Source of the DNA: Locusta migratoria
Lineage: Eukaryota > Arthropoda > Insecta > Orthoptera > Acrididae
NCBI GenBank assembly: GCA_026315105.1
Contig: CM048746.1
Location: forward strand, 146,984,730 to 147,048,729
Length of the DNA stretch: 64,000 nt
Direction of reading: 5' to 3'
Under the pieces are notes generated by a model. It was not told the DNA's origin and did no database searches. It saw only the letters and a list, made by a program, of their open reading frames with translations. Below, piece after piece: positions 57,253-64,000 of this stretch (positions are counted from its first letter, which is position 1; the number at the start of each line of letters is the position of its first letter). The position numbers and the translations under genes are program-made.

Positions 57253-59447
57253 CAGGGGCATAGATAAGGGGGGGGGGGGGGTTCAAACACCCCCAGAACT
57301 TTTTTTTTTCTCACTCACGCAAAATAAGAAATGAAAATAGTTTGTGTAATGAATATGAGAGACTGAAAACTTTGCCAACAAAGAGAGGCACCAGGGTGTC
57401 TAAGTTGTAATCGATGGTTAGTTGAGCTTTGACTTCTTACTTGTTGTTGGGACACTGTCTCGAATGTCTTACAGGTGGCCTTCGTGAGGCCTAGGCAAGC
57501 GTCGTGCAGAACTTACACCACAGTAAATCTGGCCAATTAAAAAAATAACAATTGCTCAGGTAACCACCAACTAACCATCAGTAACAATGAACAAGTATTT
57601 GAAATCCAGCCAGAACCGCTGCACATGCTGTAAAGTACTGCGCGAAACTTGCCTAGCGTGTAACGAAGACCATAATGTCTTATGTTTACTACTGCTACCA
57701 ACTTCAGTGATCTATTAATTTTATTACTACAGTAGGGTGATGAACTTGTACATAACACAGACAAATACAATTTTTAACGTGTCATGTTTCCATCCTCTGG
57801 TCCCACTATTGTAAATGCACACTGATATCACGTTGTAATTTCTAAAGTGTCATTTCGCCAAAGTAGTATTACAAAGATGCGACGGATGTCTATCATAGGA
57901 GGTGACAGTGGACTTTGTTAATAACTGTCGCCTGTCAGCTTGCTCATATTTGTCAGCACTGCACCTTCATTACGGTAATTCGGGTTTCCAAAGGCCGATG
58001 TGCAGGTGCTGAAACGTAGGGGAGACCAAGATAACGGCGCCACCCTGGGTAATCGCAACACCCCAGTTTTATGACAAATGGTTTGCAGTACAAGTACTCT
58101 TGCCAGTGTTCTATCTCTGTTACCTACCGCAGAACTAATTCCTGTGGTCGCTGTCCATGATTGTTGACAGGTATTAATTGTGTGAAAGAGATTGTTGGTT
58201 TCAATGTTTTGAATCTAATTTCAGAGCCTGTATTTTATTGAAATAAGTACCTCTATAGGCCGTCAGTGCTTTTTAATACTTGTATTAACATAATCTGTAG
58301 ATATTCAGCTTTGATTTCGTGTCTTTAACCTAATTGTTTTGCAAAATCTTTGGCTTTATATTGACGTTCTTAGCCATATTTTTCAAGTGGGGCAATGACG
58401 CCATGGTGGAGCATTTAGGCAAAATGGAGTGTAACACAGATGCAAACATTTTGTTAAATGGGCACTTGCAGAGTGTACAGAATGTAGAAAAGGTAGGAGT
58501 TTTGAAGTTCCAAAAACTATACCAGCATTTCTGACTTTTGCGGTGTCTTAATAAAGCCTAAATTATGAAATGCATTTTTATTCCAATTTTACATCGAAAA
58601 GTACTTGACGACTTCTAAATGTCTAATACAGTAGAGTGGTAAGTGTGAATTACAACGGTTATAACACTTATTTACTACTACTCACTCATCATGTAGGTTT
58701 ATCCTTTATTTTCAAATGTATGGCGTCATTACCCAGGAACCCAAGTTAATAGTGCCACTCCGTATACTTTCACAATATATTTTTAACAATAAAACTTGAC
58801 AAAATAAATTTCTGAAAAAAATTATAATAAAGTAGTATTAGCTGGCGAAGCTGTAGTATTAGACTTTACAAAAAAGACACCCATTCAATTAAGTAAAAAA
58901 AAAAAAATAAATAAATAATTAAAATAAAATAAAACTAACTGGTTTCCCTTAAGGTGGCACCATTCCCCTGGTCTCTGCTATATGTTATTTGTCTGAAGGC
59001 TTTTGATTCTTTACGATTGCTGGCAACTGATGACTTGAGTCAGACGTGGTAGTGCGGAAAGTATTTCCAATTTACTAATCCCTACAGCGATTAATTTTGC
59101 TGTGAAAATTGGGCTTATTTTGTATGTAATGTTAAAAATAATTTATGGGAATATAGCTTAGCAATGTCTTCGACAACAGACAGTATTTTGGCAGGTGAAC
59201 GCCCGTCATTTTCAAGGTATAACAGAAAAAACCGCTCTTCATGTCTACAATCTTTTTCAATAACGCTTCATTATTTTATCAACTATTTGCAATATTTTGC
59301 AAATCAATAGAAAAAATCGCAAGTTCGTTTTATAGTGGTAGGGGTGTTACAAGCTTGCCAACTTGTGAACTGTGCGTGGGCACCTCAATATAGCTCTGAC
59401 TCTGAACCCCCCCCCCCCCCCAGATGAAAAATTTATCTACGCCCCTG
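57253..59447. mobile_element. hAT-type DNA transposon with 8-bp target duplication
   Basis: The left end CAGGGGCATAGATAAGG and the right end (inverse CAGGGGCGTAGATAAAT) are TIRs. They are followed inside by poly-G and poly-C tracts respectively. The exact 8-bp direct repeat CTTAAGGG flanks it (57245-57252 and 59448-59455). Eight-bp duplications and CAGGGG termini are typical of hAT. At 2195 bp it holds no transposase frame I can recognise. Confidence 0.9.
58019..58978. mobile_element. Possible TIR element nested in the hAT
   Basis: The left end GGGGAGACCAAGATAACGG and the inverse of the right end GCAGAGACCAGGGGAATGG match at 19 of 26 positions, sharing GAGACCA and a final GCCACC. TA lies on both sides (58017-58018 and 58979-58980). 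The interior holds a 66-codon plus-strand ORF (58334-58534) with no known domain. Confidence 0.45.
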
Positions 59448-59959
59448 CTTAAGGGACTTAACTGTGGGGTCATCAGCCCCTAAACTTAAAAACTACCTTA
59501 TACTAAAGACGACACAATCATCCATGCCAGAGGGAGGATTTGAACCCCCGAAGGAAAACGTCCTCGCACATCGGAGCATAGCACCTCAATGCGCTTGACC
59601 ACTCTGCCGCGGCTACCCACAATCATACAATACATACAGAACAATGCTAACAAAATACACCTGTTTCTAATAATGCAATAGAAACTTTTTCCAGCACCCA
59701 CAATTTAGTGCCACATACACAGTTTACTATCCTCGTGAAGCATAGATATTGCCAAGTGGAGGTGGCTTTTCAATATTTGCAGGGACACCAGTCGAGATGA
59801 TTCAACTGACCTTGTAACCCCAACTAATGTGGCTTTGACATGCAACTACTGTTAATGTCTGAAAGCAAGAGGAACTTTCAGCCGTTACTTTTCGTGAGGA
59901 CATACAGCTCAACTGTGAGAATGTATGATGCTTTCAACTTCTTGGATAAACTATTATTG

Positions 59960-60180
59960 AGGTAAAATAGCCCCCGGGCAGGGACTACTCAGAAGGACGT
60001 TGTCATCAGGAAAAACAACCTGAGCATTCTATGGATTGGAGTGTGGAATGTTCTACCTCTTAATCGGGTAGGGAGGTTAGGAAATTTAAAAGGGAAATGT
60101 ATAGGTTGAAGTTAAATATGGTAGGCATTAGTGATGTTCGGTGAACGATGAACAGCCTTTATGATCAGGAGAGTACATGG
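59960..60180 (+). mobile_element. LINE C 5' ORF fragment (plus strand)
   Basis: The plus strand carries the endonuclease start of LINE C in mixed frames, with GGAGTGTGGAATGTTCTACC and TGGTAGGCATTAGTGATGTTCG. These match 14307-14100 in opposite orientation. Confidence 0.72.
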
Positions 60181-61635
60181 TTGTTGTTGTTATTCCTTCA
60201 GAATCACCTGATTTTCTAACACTACATTCCATTGGTCTTGTTAATGTTCATCTTATACACACCTTTCAAGAACTGTCCATTCCTTTTAATTCTTCTCCTA
60301 GGTCCTTTGCTATCTCTGACAGAATTACAATATCATCGGCACACCACAAAGTATTGATTTCTTAACCATAAATTTTAATCCCTTCAAATTTCTCCTTGCT
60401 TTCCTTTAAAGCTTGCTCAATGTACAGGTTGAATAACATTGAGGAAAGGCTCCAACCCTCTCTTACTCCCTTTCCACCAATGCTTCCTTTTCATGCTCTT
60501 CGACTCCTAACTACTGTCTGGTTTCTGTACAAGTTGCAAATAATTTTCTGTTCCCCATATTTTAACCCTGCTGACTTTAGAATTTGAAAGTATTCCAGTC
60601 AACATTGCCAAAAGCTTTCTTCAAATCTACAAAAGCTAGACATGTAAGTTTGTCTTTCCTTAATCCATCTTCTAAGATAAGTCCTATCGCGAGTATTGCC
60701 TCCCATGTTCTTACATTTCTTCTAAAGTTAAACTGATCATCACTGAGGTTAGCTTCTATCAAGATTTCCATTCTTTTGTAAATAATTTATGTTATGATTT
60801 TTCAACCATGACTTACTAAACTGATGGTTCTGTAATTTTCACAACTGTTTGCGCCAACATTCTTTGGAATTGGGATAATTTCATTTTTCTTGAACTCTGA
60901 GGCTATTGCACTTGTCTCTTACATCTTACACACCACATTTTGTCATGGCTGGCTCTCCAAGAGATATCAGTAGTTCTGTGGGACTGTCGTCTACTCCAGA
61001 GGCCTAGTTTTAACTTAAATCTTTTAGTGCTCTGTCAAATTCATCTCTCAGTATAGTATCTCTTATTTCACCTTCATCTACTTCCTCTCCCCTTCCTACA
61101 ATATTGTCTTTAATTTTATTTCCCCAGTAGAGCACCTCTATATATTCTTTCCATCTTTACTCAGATCTGGTTTTCCACCTGAGTTCTTGATATTCATATA
61201 GCTGCTTTCTTCTCCTCAAATGTCTCTTCTATTTTTCTGTTGGTGGTATCTCTCTCCCCCTTAGTTATATATTCTTCTACAGACTTTTATTAACTCTCTA
61301 GCCAGTCCTGCTTATCCATTTTGCACTTCCTGTCAATCTGATTTTTAGTCTCCTGTACTCTATTTCACCTATTTGATTTACTACATTTTTATATTTTCTC
61401 CTTTCATCAATTGAATTTAGTATTTATTGTGATAATGAAGGATTTTCGTAGACCTTATCTTTCTACTTATATCTCTCAAAGCTACCCTGTTCATCTTCAA
61501 CTTTGTTATTCCTCCCCCTCCCACACCCATTTCTGCCAGTTATTGCATAAAGATCCCTCAGACTCAAGATCTTCTGAGACTTTTAGTTTAGCCAGGTCCC
61601 ATATCCTTATTTTCTGATCTTTCTGTAGTTTCTCA
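60181..61635 (-). mobile_element. LINE C RT section (minus strand)
   Basis: Matches 11200-13500 of LINE C in order: GATTTTCTAACACTACATTCC, CAATGTACAGGTTGAATAAC, AGTCAACATTGCCAAAAGC, AACTGATGGTTCTGTAATTT. The CTCTATATATTC site is uninterrupted at 61136-61147, the same site occupied by the mariner-type element at 12192. Only short open frames (60-65 codons) remain. Confidence 0.75.
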
Positions 61636-62210
61636 AGTTTTAATCTAGGTAGAAAGACAAGACCTACAAAAAGTCTTTCATTATGGCAAATACTAAAGTT
61701 AATTGATGAAATAAGAAAATATAAAAATGCCATAAATGAAGCATGTAAAATGGAGTACACACTGAGAAATGAGATTGATAGGAAGTGCAAAATGGGTAAG
61801 CAGGAGTGTTTAGAGGGCAAATGCAAGTCTGCAGAAGACTGTATGACTAGGTGAAAGATAGATACCACCTACAGGATGATGATGATGATGATGATGATGA
61901 TTGTGAGGCATTTATGGCCGTTAAAACCCAACTGGGATCATATTCAGCCCGTATGGTTCAAGTCTTTCTAGCTGACACTACTTCAGCGATTTGCGCATTA
62001 ATGATGATGAGGATGACAACACCCAGTCCCCAAACAGAGAAAATCTCTAAACCAACCAGGAATCGAACACGGGCTCCCTGCATGTCACCTCGCCATACTG
62101 TCCACTGGTCTACAGAGGTGGACACTACATACAAGAAAATAAAAAGTAACCTTTGGAGATAAGAAAAGCAGCTATATGAATATCAAGATCTAAGATTTAA
62201 AACAAGTTAT
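61636..62210 (+). mobile_element. LINE C linker segment (plus strand) with SINE insertion
   Basis: The plus strand reads RKTRPTKSLSLW-like, then KYKNAINEACKMEY, RNEIDRKCKMGKQECLEGK up to 61868 and resumes at 62133 with FGDKKSSYMNI. This corresponds to the linker at 13210-12980 of element C in opposite orientation. It is therefore an inversion relative to the adjoining 60181-61635. Confidence 0.72.
61868..62132 (-). mobile_element. tRNA-derived SINE in LINE C
   Basis: (GAT)n at its left edge, then ACACCCAGTCCCCAAACAGAG, the inverted B-box GGAATCGAACACGGG and TGTCCACTGGTCTACAGAGG. Flanks ACCTACAGG and ACATACAAG look like an imperfect 9-bp target duplication. The LINE frame rejoins across it. 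Confidence 0.75.
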
Positions 62211-62505
62211 GAGCAAATAGTTTCATCATGACTGGCTAGTATTTCCTATTTCCTGTTCCCTTCGTAAAGTATTGTGTAGACGTTAAAGATGTGAAGTGCC
62301 TGTGTATGTTCTTTCCACCTTTCAGCTTCGACAACTGGGTCATTTTGTGGAAATTCATCCAATTTCAGAACAATTTCCTTGTTGACTATAGTTACACCAC
62401 AGAATTTGGTTCGAAGAACAAATTTCTAGTAAAATCAATGGCAGTTTATAAATTTGAAATATTGAAACATTTCAGGGCATCAAAATAAATTCAACAGCGA
62501 AGTTT
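62210..62505. other. Short spacer, nothing recognised
   Basis: A 65-codon plus-strand ORF (62291-62488) has no support. Confidence 0.4.
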
Positions 62506-62506
62506 A

Positions 62507-62590
62507 AATTTGTGCTGGACTGGGATTCGAACCTGAATTTCTCCCTTCAGGCCAGCGGTCGCCTTAATGAATTAAGCTATCCAGGCATGT
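62507..62590 (-). repeat. tRNA-like SINE head
   Basis: The minus strand gives TAGCTTAATTCATTAAGGCGA (A-box side) and GGTTCGAATCCCAGTCC (B-box). The arms do not form a full cloverleaf with matching acceptor ends. Confidence 0.55.
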
Positions 62591-62599
62591 TTTCTTTTC

Positions 62600-63890
62600 A
62601 ACCCAAATTCTAAACTTCTAGCCCCCTTCTCGCATCCTATACTGAATTCCCACAAGAGATCGAGCATTTGAATGTGTCTATATTGAAATTGTCAACTGGT
62701 GGAATATTTTACAATTGTTGATACTTTGTCTGTTATTTCAGACATATCCAAAAGAACAGACACCATATCAACAACAGCAGTTTGCTTGTACAAATCACAG
62801 ATAATGTGTGAGAGTAAGAGAAAAAGTAATAAAGCTTTTAAGTACAGCTTTGGAGATCTCTCACCAATCTCCATTACATCCATAAAATACCCAACTGTAA
62901 CATGCAAACTAAAAGAGTATCAAATCAGCATAAGCTGTCATAGAGAGGAAATGCATGACTTTCAATGAAAGTGTAATTTATCTGAATGGGAATAGTATAT
63001 ATGGTTCTGTGTTTATTATTCCAGTACAGTGCTTCATAACTAGCAGCTGCCAAAGTTTATGAACATTAGGCAATGTCACTTTCTCGTCAACAAAAAACAA
63101 TTAACCATGGCCTTAAAAAATTCTTTTAATAAAGACAGACCTAAAAAAATCACTGTCCTCGGAAAGAGAAAATTATTCACCATAACACTGCAAGCCAATG
63201 CTTCAACATTACCAAAATGAAACTATTTTGTGAGTAGTAACTCAATTACCATTTACTTTGACATCTACTGAGACATCTGTACATTTATTGCACCTCAGTT
63301 ATCACACATATTTGTCACTTGCACTCTAATTCAAATTACCCTCACTAACAGACCTTTTTTCAGACAAAATTATTTCTTCTTTCTCACAATACAAAAGAAT
63401 GTCAGTTACTGGATACATAACCAACACAAAGATTTGCATGTGCCCTAACTGTTCAAGAGTACCACCCTCTACAGTTACAGTGTATCAATCTAAAATATTA
63501 CTGACTCATTTTATTCGAATTCACAGTATAAGCTGCAAGATAAGCTGTAATTTCTCCTGCAGGTTGTGCAGAAATTATTTTACTGTGAAAGCAAATTAGT
63601 GACACAAAAGCCCACACCTGTAAAGCTTCAAACTGTTTGTTCAGTTAAGCAACATAACAACACACAAGCTATAGCACCACAAATAAGTGATAGTTTACCG
63701 TTGCTTATTGTAAGGTGCTCTGTCAGATGGGTGGCTTGCTTTATTCCTTTTCTTCAATCTATACTGGAAAGAAGACTTACAATGTACATAACTGGATAAA
63801 ATTATGCTATGCTATAAAGTCATGCAAATGAAAACTTTACTATTATTTAGTAAAAATTGTTTCCACTTTAGCACAGTTTACAAAACAATA
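62600..63890. other. AT-rich non-coding sequence
   Basis: Frames of 66-89 codons occur but show neither domains nor splice-bounded structure. Confidence 0.45.
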
Positions 63891-63922
63891 GAAATAAATC
63901 CCCCCCCCCCTTCTTCGTTTCA

Positions 63923-63925
<3 letters not shown>

Positions 63926-63986
<61 letters not shown>
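63926..63986. repeat. (GA)n microsatellite
   Basis: About 30 GA units near the window end. Confidence 0.97.
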
Positions 63987-63989
<3 letters not shown>

Positions 63990-64000
63990 GTATGTAGGGA

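Larger units (their letters stand above)
57217..59620. mobile_element. tRNA-derived SINE split by hAT element
   Basis: The two SINE parts are 57217-57252 (GTTCAAATG … CTTAAGGG) and 59448-59620 (CTTAAGGGACTTAACTGTGGGGTCATCAG…). The latter ends with a B-box-like GGATTTGAACCC and the inverted A-box region CTTGACCACTCTGCCGCGG. The family is common in orthopterans to my recollection. Confidence 0.72.

Noticed and set aside
58334..58534. 66-codon plus-strand ORF in the hAT
   Set aside because: No hAT dimerisation or zinc-finger motif; too short to be the transposase.
62507..62590. Functional tRNA gene
   Set aside because: A and B boxes are recognisable but the cloverleaf is incomplete.

Overview
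The window looks like nuclear DNA of an arthropod with a large, repeat-swollen genome, most likely a polyneopteran insect such as a grasshopper or locust. The signs are many decayed LINEs, tRNA-derived SINEs and fold-back elements of a kind I associate with orthopteran genomes, long (CA)n, (GA)n and poly-C tracts, AT-rich non-coding DNA, and one spliced animal gene with very large introns. The species call is inference. There are no operons, CRISPR arrays, rRNA genes or convincing functional tRNA genes.

Host gene. One host gene can be supported. It is a minus-strand Tudor-domain gene, of the kind usually found in the germline piRNA/nuage pathway. The exon candidates are 46469-46629 (possible first coding exon, starting at an ATG), 37540-38303 (Arg/Gly/Asp/Asn-rich), 37389-37444, 23910-24032 and about 18974-20117 (two extended Tudor domains). 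Splice phases agree at the first three joins (2/2, 1/1, 0/0), giving roughly 750 residues. The end of the gene lies beyond exon 18974, probably outside the window or unrecognised. Its introns (about 8.2, 0.1, 13.4 and 3.8 kb) are filled with transposons.

Region by region. 1-10238: two I-like LINEs on the minus strand, the younger (A, ORF1 intact, ORF2 with one frameshift) sitting inside the RNase H region of the older (B, heavily decayed). 10239-14700: a plus-strand LINE scrap, then a minus-strand LINE with endonuclease and reverse transcriptase (C) carrying a mariner-type insertion. 14800-16850: the 5' part of a LINE with an SGNH-esterase ORF1 (D), itself hit by a tRNA-derived fold-back repeat. 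17000-24032: Tudor exons with a second esterase-type LINE between them. 24050-37388: the large intron, with a copy of the D family, two inverted copies of a pogo/Tigger-like element, a CR1-like LINE, SINEs, a fold-back repeat and an I-like ORF1 fragment. 38304-46468: intron with a plus-strand Gypsy pol relic broken by a fold-back repeat and a mariner-type element, then a Tc1-like element. 46470-46800: possible first exon and a good divergent core promoter. 46800-64000: no recognised host gene. It holds a long fold-back element (48864-49378), a 4.25 kb TIR transposon of a family I cannot name with a Tigger element nested in it (49887-54140), more fold-backs, a hAT-type element with an 8-bp target duplication inside a SINE (57253-59447), and a scrambled copy of LINE C (59960-62210).

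How it works together. The host function visible here is one Tudor protein; everything else is layered mobile DNA. Several insertions can be ordered in time because one element interrupts another, and one insertion site can be compared with an empty paralogous site within the same window.
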